64,000 nt of DNA from Limnanthes douglasii subsp. nivea. Its lineage: Eukaryota > Streptophyta > Magnoliopsida > Brassicales > Limnanthaceae. The DNA is taken from positions 135,603,473 to 135,667,472 of the forward strand of contig JAUPFV010000004.1 of the NCBI GenBank assembly GCA_036936605.1, written 5' to 3'. Below, in pieces: positions 44,640-57,000 of this stretch (the stretch's first letter is position 1; each line of letters begins with the position of its first letter). The translations under genes and the position numbers were made by a program. The notes under the pieces are model-generated. The model was not told the origin of the DNA. It searched no databases and saw nothing but the letters and a program-made list of their open reading frames with translations.

Positions 44640-46834
44640 AGATATTGTGTTTGTTGTATTGATATGTACCCCTGTAATCTATAGTTTGAGAAACAATGAC
44701 TATGCCTTGAGATGCACGAAACCCTGCAGGAATTTTTACTCTCTTCTTCTCTTTGTATTTTTTATACAGACACGGTTAGTCAGTTATAGTTGTTCTACAA
44801 GTAAACACACAAACATGATAATATCGTCGGAGATAGAATTTGCAGGGGTATCGTCGAAGATAGAATTTGCAGGGGTAAAAGTGGTACCAGCAATTAGTTT
44901 TATGATGATAATAAGCCACAACTTCTCTCCACAATTAAAATTTCTCTCCCCAAAAATTACTATAATGATAGAATGATGGAGAAACTTATATAAGAGATTG
45001 TAGAAGGTTGTTAGTTTTAATTCTAGAAAAGTGGAAAAATTGTCAACGTCTTAATCTCTAGGGCAGTGGAACCATTTCCAACTTTTGATATGCCTCACTT
45101 ATGCTAGGGACAGATCGTGGACCTAACAAAATGATGACACGTGTTCCATGATACGTCCAGACTATAGTTATGACAAAAATACTTCCGATATATCCGAATG
45201 ATGCTACCGAATTTCTCTAGGAAGTTAAAGCAAAATTTCGAAGGGCTACGTCTGATTGGATGATCAACCCTTATACGAAGAACTTGTTTGTTAGCCCTCT
45301 CAAATGTATTTGAGAGGACTAAGGGGACTACCTGATGAGGGTAGACAAATATGAAGGGTAAATTGAACTCAAACCAATATTTATTTCTTCCTTAAAATGT
45401 AATTGTTTTATAATTTAATTGATTTTATTTTTATTTTATTTCATTTTTGGGCTTGATGGATTTCCAATTTAGGGATTAGCCCATGACTTGGTTTATCCCA
45501 TTTAGCGTAATTTAGCGTATAAAAAGGTTTTTAGAAAGTATTTATAGGGGATGAAACATTTATTTTAGACACTCTCTCTAAGTATTTACTTAAGTTGCTC
45601 AATTATCTCTCTATTCACCATGTAAAATTAACTCCAAATTTTCCACTCGAATTATCTCTTAGCTCAATTACCCCTCAAACAAAAACTTTCCACGTCAGTG
45701 GCTGTAGAATTTTATAACTGGGTTGTGCATCGTACAAGAAAATAAGGTACCATGAGTTGTATTGGAAAATAAATAATACGGTGCAGTACTCTAACAACAA
45801 CAAAAGCTCATCTAAATTCAAACATATAGACATAAAGTTCATGTCTGTTAAAGAGAGAGTGTAGTTGGTCAGATAAATATAGAGTATATCGACACAACTC
45901 CATTATAGTAGATCCTCTAACAAATACATTTTTTTGTAAAGTTTTCCTAGAACACAACAATAGTATAAGTATGGTTGATTTAGAAGATTGTTAATTTGAG
46001 TGGGAGAGTTTGTAATAGGGTCTGATTATAGATTTTGCAGTATTGTGCCCATACAGGTGTATATTTATATTTATATATATATATATATATATTTGGTTAT
46101 GATACAACATATATGAGTCCAAGTTGAGTTAACCAAAATAAAGTCTACCAAATCTGACCTAACACGCAGATCATTTGGACTTAATAAAACATCTGGTCAC
46201 TTAGTGACATAGATTGCCAAGCATATGCAGATCACCTTAATCGACCATCGGGTCGCTTAAGGCCGTGGCCGGCTAATTATAGTTAGCCAACTCTCAACCA
46301 CTTCCATGTCTCCTACAAGCGGTGTCAATTTGGTTTATGGCAACCTAACTCAAGTAAATTACAAGTTACTTAATACATTCGAAAGTAGAGACAAACCCAG
46401 TGATCATACGCAAAGCTTCTGACCACAAGCCAACCCTACCCTATAAATATTTTATAAAAAGTTCATATCGACCTCCTACTTAACACCTTTGGTTCATTAG
46501 ATCGGGAACACTTAGCTGGCATTATTTCTTCCACGCTCTCATCACCTGTAGACGTACGAAAACTGTATATGACATACGCACAGGAGCACGATCTGACATT
46601 GTATGAAAGGTTGCTCCAAAAGACGTACCTCCATCTGACCAAATAGTTCAAAACGACAAGAAAAACTACGCCTAATGAGGAGTCAGCAACCTGGGACTTA
46701 GCCAAATCAAAACTATTATATATTAAGTAGCTGTAATATTGGTAAGAGAATGAAACAAAATATCATAACAATTGAAACTCTACTTATTTCTTCTATATTT
46801 TAAACTTATAAAGAGCTTCATTTTTAGCATGCAA
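44640..46834. other. Repeat-rich intergenic DNA; possible LTR remnant
   Basis: A 27-bp tandem duplication sits at 44823-44876. From ~45090 to 45800 the sequence has an LTR-like flavour: 'ctgatgagggtagac', a 'gcgtataaaaagg' TATA-like box near 45517, and pyrimidine-rich downstream DNA. No matching second LTR is present. An (AT)n run lies at 46072-46092. The minus-strand frame at 46463-46705 has no known domain. Confidence 0.35.
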
Positions 46835-47330
46835 CTAATAAATATAGCAATATCTAGATGCATCATCAATAAAAGTACTAACATACTTTTTATTTCCTAA
46901 CAAAGGCGTAGCATGGAAATCACATAAATCACTCTGTACTAGTTCCAATATTTTGGAAACTCGGTTAACATTATTGAAAGGTTTTCTAGTTATCTTAGTT
47001 AACATGCAAGTTTTAAATTTTTCGTTGTTTGCATTAACAGGAGGAATAAGACTCATTTTTTTACATGTCTTTTATTTTTCCATAATGAACATGTCCTAAT
47101 TTAGCATGCCACAATTCTATTTTTTTCAAATTTCTACACATATTAGTAGAAGTCATACAAACATAATCATTTCAGAACGAAACACTAATATTTAACATAA
47201 ACATACCATTACGCAAATATCTGAATCCTATAAATACACCATGTTTTGACAATAAATATTTTCCACTTTCATACACATCAATGCTGAAAATCTTGTAACT
47301 TGTTCTTTTGTATATACCAAAGCCAACTCT
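46835..47330 (-). pseudogene. Copia pre-integrase and integrase fragment
   Basis: On minus: SGKYLLSKHGVFIGF, then ELWHAKLGHVHYGKIKDM (pre-integrase zinc region), KTCMLTKITRKPF, ILELVQSDLCDFHAT and KYVSTFIDDASRYCYIY (integrase start with the first catalytic Asp in SDLC). A frame change near 47056 and a stop are present. No LTR, gag or RT belongs to it. Confidence 0.75.
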
Positions 47331-47826
47331 ATAGATTAAATGATTGATATTTTTTCTTCAGAAATATAAATAGGAAACAAATAAATAAAATATATTTATT
47401 GTCCGACATAATATAAACAACGTATTAAATTTGTACCGTAATAAAAATAATCGAGTTAATTATATTATTTAATTAAATCTGGAAACTCTTGGCATTGTAT
47501 CTGTTAGGACAATATCAACCGGAAGCAACTACGACTAGTTTATCTTACAATAGTTGATTAGAAGCCTTCTTAGTTTTTGTAATGTCGATAAACCGTAGCT
47601 ATTCCTGGCAAAAGCTTGAAATTAACAAAGAGTCCAAAGAAAAAGTAATACATTCTATTACATTATCATGCCACGTTATGATCGCAAAGTTTTAGGTTTG
47701 ATCAGATAAAACTGGTCTGGGCAAGTAAAGTTCTAACCTGTCATAAATTGGGTTTATGGGTTGGACCATATCCTTCTACAGTGCTTGTAGGTCTGATACA
47801 GACCCTCTAGAGCACAACAGACAGAA
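47331..47826. other. Spacer left of Copia-Ale; no gene
   Basis: Unremarkable AT-rich DNA. Its last five bases (with 47827-47831) form the target duplication of Copia-Ale. Confidence 0.5.
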
Positions 47827-47831
47827 AAACC

Positions 47832-48314
47832 TGTGAAAGAAAGCAAGCCCTTGAAGCATGGTAATGTTGAAGCTTCAAGGACTGCATCAATTCAGATTTT
47901 GAGTAAGGAAGAAGAAAGAAAGAAAACTAGAAGAAGAAGAGAAGAGGAAGAAGAAAGAGGATTGGGTTCAATGTCTGAACCCTAATCTGATTCGGGTCAT
48001 GTGGTTTGGTTTTGGTATTGGGCCGGATTATTTGCTGAAGCCCAATAGCTAATGGTGAAGTCCATCTGATGCCCTAAAGTGTGACCTTTTGGGTTGTGTT
48101 GCTGGTCCAAGATTTATCACACATTATCAAGTCATTTGGACTAAGTTTTACTCTATTAATAAATGTAACAAGAATGTGTGTAACAGAATTACATGACTAA
48201 CTACCTAACAACTTATTGTTAGTGAACAGCCTATAAAGTGTAAATGATTGTTCTTGATTCATTAATGGAAATTGTTCAATCCTAAAACTCTCTCTCTATA
48301 CTCTAATTCTATCT
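47832..48314 (+). repeat. Copia-Ale 5' LTR (483 bp)
   Basis: TGTGAAAGAAAG ... AATTCTATCT. It includes a purine-rich stretch (aagaagaaag...) at 47900-47960 and the Pol II signals that would drive the element. Confidence 0.93.
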
Positions 48315-48326
48315 TGGTATCAGAGC
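48315..48326 (+). promoter_or_regulatory. Copia-Ale primer binding site
   Basis: TGGTATCAGAGC directly abuts the LTR end. Initiator-Met tRNA type. Confidence 0.92.
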
Positions 48327-48341
48327 TATTGCAGACCTTCA

Positions 48342-49961
48342 ATGGCAAACTCTGATTCTCCTACTCATAGCAATGAGTCTCTTGGCTCAGTCTTTCCCAG
48401 CAACCTTTCTGGTGTTGCCAAGAGTGTACACCTGCAAACAATGAACAACAGTAGTCAGATAAGGCTAGACAGAAGTAACTACTTGCTGTGGAAGACTATG
48501 GTGCTGCCAATCATCAAAGGTAATAAGCTAGGAGGCTTTGTTACAGGAGATAAACCCTGTCCTCCTAAGCTTGTCAACGATTCTGAAGGTAATATTGTTG
48601 ACAATCCAGACTATGAGGACTGGACTGCCAAGGACCAGCTCCTCCTTGGCTGGCTGTACTCTACTATGAGTACAGAGGTTGCTGCTCAACTAATGGAAGA
48701 GAGCACCTCAAAAGAGCTGTGGGATGCAGCTAGCAAACTTTCTGGCTCACACACAAGAGCCAGAATTACATATTACAAGTCTGAATTTCAGAGAACAAGA
48801 AAAGGCAACTTGACTATGACTGAATATCTAAGCAAAATGAAAAATATTGCTGATAATTTGGTTCTAGCTGGCTGTGGTGTTTCAGTTGAAGATCTAATAA
48901 CTCAGGTTCTTGCTGGATTGGACTCAGAATACACTCCTATTGTGGTCAGTCTGACTGATAAGGAGTCTATGGGGTGGCTAGACCTTCAAACTAGTCTACT
49001 CACGTTTGAGAGTAGACTAGATCAACTAGAAAGCATTCAAAACAATTTGTCTACCTTAAGCCTAGCTACAGCCAATGTAACTCAGAAAACATACTACAAG
49101 ACTCAAAACAACAATGGGAATCAAAAGAACTACTCTGGCCAGTATAAGAATTCATACAAGAACAACAGAGGAAGGAACAATTCAAGCTATTCAAGGGGAA
49201 GAAACAGTTACTATAGAGGGAGAGGGGGACGCTTCTCTCAAAACAAGCCTACATGCCAGATCTGTAACAGATATGGACATTCTGCACCAGTGTGCTACTA
49301 TAGGGATGACCCATCTGTTATGGGATCATCATCTTCTGAACAGCCTAAGGGGGACAGTGATCCTACAGCCTATGCAGTCACTCAAGATCCTAATGGTGAG
49401 TCTACCTGGTATGCTGACAGTGGTGCTAGTCACCATGTCACAGGCAATCCTAATATGTTAACTCAGAAGGCTGAATACACAGGTAATAAGAATGTTCTTG
49501 TTGGTAATGGTCACAGGCTGCCTATATATAATATAGGGTGCTCTAGTCTGCAATCCCTTAACCATACTCCTATCTCTCTCAAAAATATCTTACATGTACC
49601 CTTGATCAATAAGAATCTTCTTTCTGTCTCTCAACTCACTAGTCATAATAATGTGTTTATTGAGTTTCATCATGGCTTTTGTCTTGTGAAGGACAAATTA
49701 ACAGGGACAATACTTCTCAAAGGGACTACTGAAGGAGGTCTATACAGGTTAACGGATGCTTCTAGGTCACAAGCTACTGGGGAGTCTCCTATCAGTGTCA
49801 AACACAACTCTCTATCTTCCAGTGTATCACTACCTAAAGTCCTATCTATATCTTTGTCTAATTCCCTAAAAGATGGATGGCATAGGAAGCTTGGCCATCC
49901 ATCCTTACATGTTCTTAACTCTGTTATAAAACATTGTAATCTCTCTTCTGTTATAAAATAA
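48342..49961 (+). CDS. Copia-Ale gag, protease and pre-integrase part (539 aa to stop)
   Basis: Begins 16 bp after the PBS. Gag (residues ~35-300) contains LDRSNYLLWKTMVLPIIKG and an Asn/Arg/Gly-rich tail. The zinc knuckle C305-X2-C308-X4-H313-X4-C318 follows. Protease active site D359-S360-G361 (YADSGASHH). The pre-integrase zinc region HRKLGHPSLH comes shortly before the end. TAA at 49959-49961 (codon 540) ends the frame between the histidines and the CxxC of that zinc region. Removing the stop would continue the same frame for another 992 codons. The products would build particles and process the polyprotein. Confidence 0.93.
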   Translation: MANSDSPTHSNESLGSVFPSNLSGVAKSVHLQTMNNSSQIRLDRSNYLLWKTMVLPIIKGNKLGGFVTGDKPCPPKLVNDSEGNIVDNPDYEDWTAKDQLLLGWLYSTMSTEVAAQLMEESTSKELWDAASKLSGSHTRARITYYKSEFQRTRKGNLTMTEYLSKMKNIADNLVLAGCGVSVEDLITQVLAGLDSEYTPIVVSLTDKESMGWLDLQTSLLTFESRLDQLESIQNNLSTLSLATANVTQKTYYKTQNNNGNQKNYSGQYKNSYKNNRGRNNSSYSRGRNSYYRGRGGRFSQNKPTCQICNRYGHSAPVCYYRDDPSVMGSSSSEQPKGDSDPTAYAVTQDPNGESTWYADSGASHHVTGNPNMLTQKAEYTGNKNVLVGNGHRLPIYNIGCSSLQSLNHTPISLKNILHVPLINKNLLSVSQLTSHNNVFIEFHHGFCLVKDKLTGTILLKGTTEGGLYRLTDASRSQATGESPISVKHNSLSSSVSLPKVLSISLSNSLKDGWHRKLGHPSLHVLNSVIKHCNLSSVIK

Positions 49962-50006
49962 AAACTTACTTTTTGTGAAGCTTGCCAGTTTGGAAAGTCC
50001 CATGTC

Positions 50007-52937
50007 TTGCCTTCTTCCTTATCTCAGTCTCATGCCAGCAATGTCTTGGATCTCATACATACAGATGTATGGGGTCCCTCCCCTGTGGCATCCACTCAAG
50101 GTCACAAATATTATGTGATCTTTGTGAATGACCATACAAGGTACACCTGGCTGTATCCTGTCAAACAAAAGAGTGAAGTCATTAGTACATTCAAACAATT
50201 CAAAAATCTGGTTGAAAAACAGTTTGAAAGAAGTATCAAAGTTATTCAGTGTGATGGTGGAGGAGAATTTCTGCCTATGACTACTATGGCCAAAGAACAA
50301 GGGTTCATTGTTAGGAAATCTTGCCCTCATACTTCAGCTCAGAATGGCAGAGCTGAACGTAAACATAGGCATATAGTAGAGACTGGTCTGACTCTTTTGT
50401 CACAAGCTAGTTTACCCTATAGGTTTTGGGTTCAAGCCTTTGAAACATCTGTCTACCTTATCAATAGGCTACCTACACCAGTTCTATCAAACAGTTCTCC
50501 TTTTGAAGTCTTATATCACAAAAAACCCAACTATTTAACCCTGAAAACATTTGGGTGTGCATGTTTTCCATGCCTCAGGCCTTATCAAACACATAAATTC
50601 CAGTTTCATACAGTTAAATGTGTGTTCTTGGGGGCCAGTCAGGTTCACAAGGGATATGTTTGTCTTAGTCCTAAAGGCAGGGTTTACATTTCAAAGAATG
50701 TCATTTTTAATGAAACTGATTTCCCTTTTGAGCATCAGTTTCTTCACACTACTATTCTTGAGTCTTCTACTAAAGTGTCCTTGGATTCTTGGCTGCCTAG
50801 TCTATCTCAGGCTTTTGTGAACTATGAACATTCTGTGACACCTACTACTTCTCTCAGTACTCCTGAAGATGATGCTACTCTGCAAACTAAGACTTCACAA
50901 GGTACAAATCTATCACCTGTTTATACTTCTACTCATACTATACATGACAGTTCTACTGAGTCTCAAACTAAGTCTGATTCATCTACATCTAACCCTAATC
51001 ATATTCAAGTCTCTAGCTATTCTCCTGACCAACTAAACACTACTGAGACTCATATAAATCAGTTGAATCATTCATATCCTAAAATCTCTATCTGTCTACC
51101 TTTTGAATCTACTGATACATCAGTAAGCCCACTTCCTAAACCTTCTTCTCATCATATGATAACCAGAAACCAGGATGGCACTAGAGTACCTAAAAACCCT
51201 TATATTGGCTCTGTGACTAAAACTAATATGGATACTTCTGAACCAAGTACTTACTTTAAAGCTGTTAAATGTTCTCATTTGGTAAAAGCTATGGAAGCAG
51301 AGTATGAAGCTCTGATGGCCAATAAGACTTGGTCCTTGGTTCCTTGCAATCCTAATCTGAATATTGTGGGCTGTAAATGGGTGTACAAGGTGAAACATAA
51401 CAGAGATGGGTCTGTTCAAAGGTACAAGGCCAGACTTGTAGCCAAGGGGTTTCATCAAACCCCTGGCATTGACTACTCTGAAACATTTAGTCCTGTGATA
51501 AAGCCTTCTACAGTTAGACTAGTTCTAACCTTAGCAGTTTCTAAAGATTGGGAAGTAAGGCAATTGGACATTAATAATGCCTTTCTCAATGGTTATCTGA
51601 CTGAAGATGTGTATATGGCTCAACCACAGGGCTTTCAAGATCCTCAGAAGCCTACACATGTGTGTAAGCTACATAAGGCCTTGTATGGTCTTAAACAAGC
51701 CCCAAGGGCCTGGTATTCAAGACTGAGGGACACACTCATTCACTGGGGTTTCACTAACTCTAAATCTGATTGTTCTCTATTCTATTTGGTCTCTAAAACT
51801 GTTGTTCTGCTTATTTTGGTCTATGTAGACGATATAATTGTCACAGGCAATCATACAGAATGTTTGAAGGAGTTTATTCACAAACTCAACACTGTCTTCT
51901 CTCTAAAAGACATTGGACCACTCCATCTATTCCTTGGAATAGAAGTTCATCGTGATCATACTGGTTTCTACCTAACACAGCAACAATATATAAAGAACTT
52001 ACTGAGCTCTCAGGGTCTTTCTCTAGCAAAGCCATGTCCTACTCCAATGGCTACTGGGGTTCATATTTCCAGCACGTCTGGTTCTCCTCTTGCTGATCCT
52101 ACACAGTATCGTAGCTTGTTAGGCGCATTACAATACCTAACACACACGAGGCCTGATATTGCCTTTGCTGTTAATAAGCTCAGTCAATATCAGCAAGCCC
52201 CAACGAGTATACACTGGCAAAACTTGAAGAGAATATTAAGGTACTTATCTGGATCGTGTTGGATAGGACTGCACATCAAACCAACCTTCAACTTTCAGTT
52301 GCAGGGGTTTTCAGATACTGACTGGGCTTCGTCGTCTGATGATCGAAGGAGCGTTGGTGCCTATTGCGTGTACCTTGGAGATTCCCTAATCTCCTGGTCT
52401 TCAAAGAAGCAGAATGTGGTTGCTCGATCCTCCATTGAGTCGGAGTATCGAGCTCTGGCAAATCTTTCAACAGAACTTATGTGGCTTCGCTCTCTTCTAA
52501 CTGAAATTCAATTCCCAATCGAGACTCCCTCTGTTATCTGGTGTGATAACTTGGGAGCCAGCTCTCTCGCCTCCAACCCGGTGTTTCATGCCCGAACAAA
52601 GCACATAGAAATTCATGTGCACTTTGTTCGGGATCAAGTGTTGAAGGGTTTGCTTCAGGTCAGATTTGTTCCCTCTCATGACCAATTAGCTGACTGTCTC
52701 ACGAAACCCTTACCACATCACAGATTTCAGTTTCTGAGAGACAAACTCGGGCTTTGTCTCTCACCCCTTCGTTTGAGGGGGGATGTGAAAGAAAGCAAGC
52801 CCTTGAAGCATGGTAATGTTGAAGCTTCAAGGACTGCATCAATTCAGATTTTGAGTAAGGAAGAAGAAAGAAAGAAAACTAGAAGAAGAAGAGAAGAGGA
52901 AGAAGAAAGAGGATTGGGTTCAATGTCTGAACCCTAA
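50007..52937 (+). CDS. Copia-Ale integrase, reverse transcriptase and RNase H (same frame)
   Basis: The frame continues from 49962. The first ATG after the stop is 50007, though the native protein would be one polyprotein. The CxxC of the zinc part (FCEACQFGKS) lies upstream of this ATG. The integrase acidic triad is intact: D in HTDVWG, D in IQCDGGGEF, E in NGRAERKH. A serine/threonine-rich linker precedes RT (KARLVAKGFHQTPGIDYSETF, LDINNAFLNG, YGLKQAPRAWY, YVDDIIVTG). RNase H shows DTDWASSSDDRRS, SSIESEYRALA and the end DCLTKPLPHHRFQFL. The frame runs through the purine tract into the 3' LTR and stops at 52935. No other defect is visible. Confidence 0.93.
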   Translation: MPSSLSQSHASNVLDLIHTDVWGPSPVASTQGHKYYVIFVNDHTRYTWLYPVKQKSEVISTFKQFKNLVEKQFERSIKVIQCDGGGEFLPMTTMAKEQGFIVRKSCPHTSAQNGRAERKHRHIVETGLTLLSQASLPYRFWVQAFETSVYLINRLPTPVLSNSSPFEVLYHKKPNYLTLKTFGCACFPCLRPYQTHKFQFHTVKCVFLGASQVHKGYVCLSPKGRVYISKNVIFNETDFPFEHQFLHTTILESSTKVSLDSWLPSLSQAFVNYEHSVTPTTSLSTPEDDATLQTKTSQGTNLSPVYTSTHTIHDSSTESQTKSDSSTSNPNHIQVSSYSPDQLNTTETHINQLNHSYPKISICLPFESTDTSVSPLPKPSSHHMITRNQDGTRVPKNPYIGSVTKTNMDTSEPSTYFKAVKCSHLVKAMEAEYEALMANKTWSLVPCNPNLNIVGCKWVYKVKHNRDGSVQRYKARLVAKGFHQTPGIDYSETFSPVIKPSTVRLVLTLAVSKDWEVRQLDINNAFLNGYLTEDVYMAQPQGFQDPQKPTHVCKLHKALYGLKQAPRAWYSRLRDTLIHWGFTNSKSDCSLFYLVSKTVVLLILVYVDDIIVTGNHTECLKEFIHKLNTVFSLKDIGPLHLFLGIEVHRDHTGFYLTQQQYIKNLLSSQGLSLAKPCPTPMATGVHISSTSGSPLADPTQYRSLLGALQYLTHTRPDIAFAVNKLSQYQQAPTSIHWQNLKRILRYLSGSCWIGLHIKPTFNFQLQGFSDTDWASSSDDRRSVGAYCVYLGDSLISWSSKKQNVVARSSIESEYRALANLSTELMWLRSLLTEIQFPIETPSVIWCDNLGASSLASNPVFHARTKHIEIHVHFVRDQVLKGLLQVRFVPSHDQLADCLTKPLPHHRFQFLRDKLGLCLSPLRLRGDVKESKPLKHGNVEASRTASIQILSKEEERKKTRRRREEEEERGLGSMSEP

Positions 52938-53266
52938 TCTGATTCGGGTCATGTGGTTTGGTTTTGGTATTGGGCCGGATTATTTGCTGAAGCCCAATAG
53001 CTAATGGTGAAGTCCATCTGATGCCCTAAAGTGTGACCTTTTGGGTTGTGCTGCTGGTCCAAGATTTATCACACATTATCAAGTCATTTGGACTAAGTTT
53101 TACTCTATTAATAAATGTAACAAGAATGTGTGTAACAGAATTACATGACTAACTACCTAACAACTTATTGTTAGTGAACAGCCTATAAAGTGTAAATGAT
53201 TGTTCTTGATTCATTAATGGAAATTGTTCAATCCTAAAACTCTCTCTCTATACTCTAATTCTATCT
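52784..53266 (+). repeat. Copia-Ale 3' LTR (483 bp)
   Basis: Identical to the 5' LTR except for one base. Followed by the target duplication AAACC. Confidence 0.93.
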
Positions 53267-53271
53267 AAACC

Positions 53272-53576
53272 AACTATAAGTCGAGTTCGTGCTTCATCTA
53301 ACAATTAACATGTACGCGTCTCCCCACAAAGCAACAACTGCACTAGGTACAACCATTGTTTTTCATACAATTGGCATAAGTAATATTCTCAGCAATTTTT
53401 CAAAGATGGAAACAAAAGACGAACTAAATGGATTAAATTCTAAGAGCTTATAAGATATAAAACTCTATTGTTATATATTACAAGTTATCAAAGTATGTGG
53501 ATGTCTTAAAACCCATTGTGACCCCTTCACATATAAGGATTTGGAGGTCTTAAGATCAGAATGAGATTAGAAGAGG
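53272..53576. other. Spacer between Copia-Ale and Copia-D; no gene
   Basis: About 300 bp of AT-rich sequence with no recognisable motif. Confidence 0.5.
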
Positions 53577-53988
53577 TGTTTAAAAAAAAATTGGTGTCGT
53601 GCTATAATTCAGATATTTTCTGTATTGCATTGTACACCAACGTCATGTGCTATAATCCGGATATGGTGTGATCCGAAGTTTTGAATTCTAAGAGACCACC
53701 GAAATAATTTGATGTACGGTAAATAGCTCATTAAGTAAACTTAATTATTTTTGTAATTATTTTTCTTCTTTTTTGTGTTAAACGTTATATAAAACCAATG
53801 ACTGGTTTTCTGAATGTATTAAATATACAGAATCACATAGTCTTTTCTAATAAAATCCATCTATAACAGGTCTGGAAACATAGACATAATTTACCGAATT
53901 CCGCTAACAATTTGTATGTTTTTATTTTATTGCGTTTTTGTGTTTTCTCATGGATCTTATTACAAGAATATTGTGTATTTGCTCAATA
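53577..53988 (+). repeat. Copia-D 5' LTR (diverged)
   Basis: Aligns with 57925-58428 with many substitutions and indels. The last block 'ttacaagaatattgtgtatttgctcaata' corresponds to the end of the 3' copy. Confidence 0.65.
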
Positions 53989-54047
53989 ACTGGTATCAAA
54001 GCTCTAAATTGGTAGCGATCTAAAGGAGATCATATTTCAGTGAGAGC

Positions 54048-57000
54048 AATGGTTATACACGGAGGAAATGTGAGATTCAAAAATTTCGATGGTGCAGACT
54101 TTGGGTTTTGGAAGATGCAGATTGAAGACTCTCAAGACCAAAAAAAGATTTATTAACCCGTCTTAGAGAAGAATCAATAGAGTATAAGATATGAATAAGG
54201 GAATCTTTTTGACAGACAAGCCCTTGGAGTCATCTAATTGGCATTATCCCACAATTTTGCTTTCAACATCGTAAAGGAAACAACCACGGCGGGTCATATG
54301 AAGGCTCTCACTAGTATTGGTCAGAAGCTATTGAAGTCTAATAAAGTTCACTTAATGAGACTTTTATTCAATGGCAAATGACGGAAGGTGCATCTATTGT
54401 TAAACACCTCAATGAATTCAATACAATCACAATCGAGTTGAGTTCAGTCAAAATTGGTTTTGATGAAGAAATATGAGCATTGCTACTCTTGTCTTCTCTA
54501 CTAGAAAGTTGGAATACTTTATCACGGATGTGAGTATCTCGTCAAGAAGCAATATATTGAAATTTGATGATGTTCGTAATCTGGTTCTCAATAAAGAGAT
54601 TCAAAGGAGAGTAAAGAGGAAGAAGTTCAACCACAAGTAATGGCCGTGGCAAATCAAACTACCGAGGTAGGGACGAGATGTCCAAGTCTAGGAATCTTAA
54701 AACTTCCCAGGGGTCGAAAAACATCGAGTGTTGGAACTGTGGATAGACCATGCACTATATAATTAGTGCAAGAGAAAACCAAAGGACCATGAGACGGAGC
54801 GGAGGCAAATGTCACTTCAGAAGGAGATGATGCACTGTTATTTTTCTTGGAGAACAAGGAAGAGTCTTGGGTGTTAGACTCTGGAGATTCGTTCTACGTT
54901 ACTTCAAAGAAAGAATTCTTCAAGATGCATGTCTCTGGAAACCTTGGAAATATATATATTGGTGATGATCAACCTTGTGATATTATTGGTAAATGTGTAG
55001 TTAAGATTAAGCTGAATGGGTCTATTTGGGACCTGAAAGATGTCAGGCATATCCCATACCTGAGAAAGAGCTTAATCTTAGTGAGATAGTTAACTAGCGA
55101 AGGCTACACTACGATCTTCGATGTTGAAATATTTCAAAGGATGCAATGATGGTTGCTCGCGGAAAAAAGAGTGGTACTTTTTATAATACAACATAGGCGC
55201 ATTAGTGAAAATAAAATTGCAAAGATCTTCCAGGTTGGCATATTTCAAAGGGTTCAATTGCAATTGCAACACGAAACAAAAATCCTAATATGTGGCACAA
55301 GAGATTTGGGCACATTAGTGAAAAAGGGATGAAAATTATGCATTCGAAGGGGAAACTTCCAGGTCTACAGTTGATTAATATAGATATTTGCGAAGATTGC
55401 ATACTTGGGAAACTGAAAAGTGAGAAAACCCAAAAGATACAAAGGCTAGATCTTGTTCTTTCTGATATTTGAGGGCCAACAATTGGTTCGTCTATGGGAG
55501 GAAAACACTACTTCGTGAATTTTATCGATGATCATCCTCTAAATATATGGGTTTATTTTCTAAAACATAAATTAGAAGTGTTCGATGTTTTTATAAGATG
55601 GAAATCTATGATGGAGAATGAGACATGTCTAAAGATTGAAAAACTCAAAACTGACAATGGTGGTGAATATGAGAACACCAGATTCAAGAAACTTTGCTAT
55701 GAGCACAAAATCAAGATGGAGATAATCATATCGGGTATGCCTTAACAAAATATTATTTTCAAGAGTATGAATCAAACATTGACAGAAAGATCTAGAAGCA
55801 TTCATAAACAATCAGGTCTACCGAAGCAGTTCTAGGTGAAATTAGTCAACACATGGACTTACTTAGTCAACCGAGGTCCATCAGTTCCTTTAGAGCATAA
55901 AATACTTGATGAGGTATGGAGTGGTAAATAAATAACATTATCACATCTAAATTATTTTGGTTGTACGGTATACGTTCATATTAGTGATGAAAGAATGAAC
56001 TTGCATGCTCCCAAATAAAAAATGCATCCTGATCGGCTATGGCAACGATGAGTTTAGCAACCATATCTGGGATAAAGAAAATATGAAGATTATACAAAGT
56101 ACAGATGTGATCTTCAAAGAAACAATAATGTACAAGGATAGGCGTAAAATAGACACAAACGAATCAGGATCGAGTGTGCCATTGTTTGCAAATGTCAAAG
56201 ATGTCATAGATATTAAAAAAACAGAACTGATCGGATCAAGCCCTCAACAAGGAGAGTCCGTTGGACAAATTAATAGACACGATTCTGACATACTGCACCA
56301 AACCGTAACACCTCACGTGCCCAACATGAGATAGTTGAACTATCTATTGTTGACCTATGGAGGGAACCCTGAATGATATGATGAAGCTTATCAGGCTAGT
56401 GATGCTAGAAAGTGGGAGCTTGCCAAGAAAAATGAGATGGAGTCGTTAATCTCAAATCATACATAGGAACTAGCTGCGTTAGCCATGGGTAAGAAGACAT
56501 TTCATAACAAATGGGTGTACCGGGTGAAAGAAGAGCATGATGGCTCTAAGAGATAAAAAGCTTGAATAGTTTTCAAAGGATTGCTACAAAATGAATGAAT
56601 TTATTACATCGACATATTTTCTCCAGTTGTGAAGTTCAATTCTATTAGATCAATGTTGAGTATCATTGTCATTGAAGACCTTTATCGTGTTAGACGTGGA
56701 GACTGTATTTCTTCACAAGGAACCAGATGAGAAGATCTACATGTATTAACCATAAGGTTTTTGAAGATAAGGGAAATAAAACATGGTATGCAGACTCAAA
56801 AAACGTTTATATTGTCTAAAACAAGTCCCAAGACAGTGATATAAGAAATTTGTGGGTTTTATGCACATAGAAAGTTTCCAAAAGTGCAATGCTGAACACT
56901 GTTGCTATTTCAAAATATGTAACTAGTTACATCATTTTGCTACTCTACATTGATGATATGTTAGTAGAAAGTTTAGATATAGATGATATTGGAAGACTGA

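Larger units (their letters stand above)
47832..53266 (+). mobile_element. Copia-Ale: near-intact, recent Ty1/copia element (5435 bp)
   Basis: 5' LTR 47832-48314, PBS 48315-48326, gag-pol 48342-52937 (one in-frame stop), purine tract 52772-52783 (TTTGAGGGGGGA), 3' LTR 52784-53266. The LTRs are both 483 bp and I see a single difference (T/C in gggttgtgTtgctgg). The target duplication AAACC (47827-47831 and 53267-53271) is perfect. Domain style and compact size suggest the Ale/Retrofit branch, but that assignment is by eye. This is by far the youngest element in the window. Confidence 0.95.

Noticed and set aside
46463..46705. 80-codon minus-strand frame
   Set aside because: No recognisable family. 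Surrounding DNA looks like decayed LTR or leader sequence, so a gene call is not supported.
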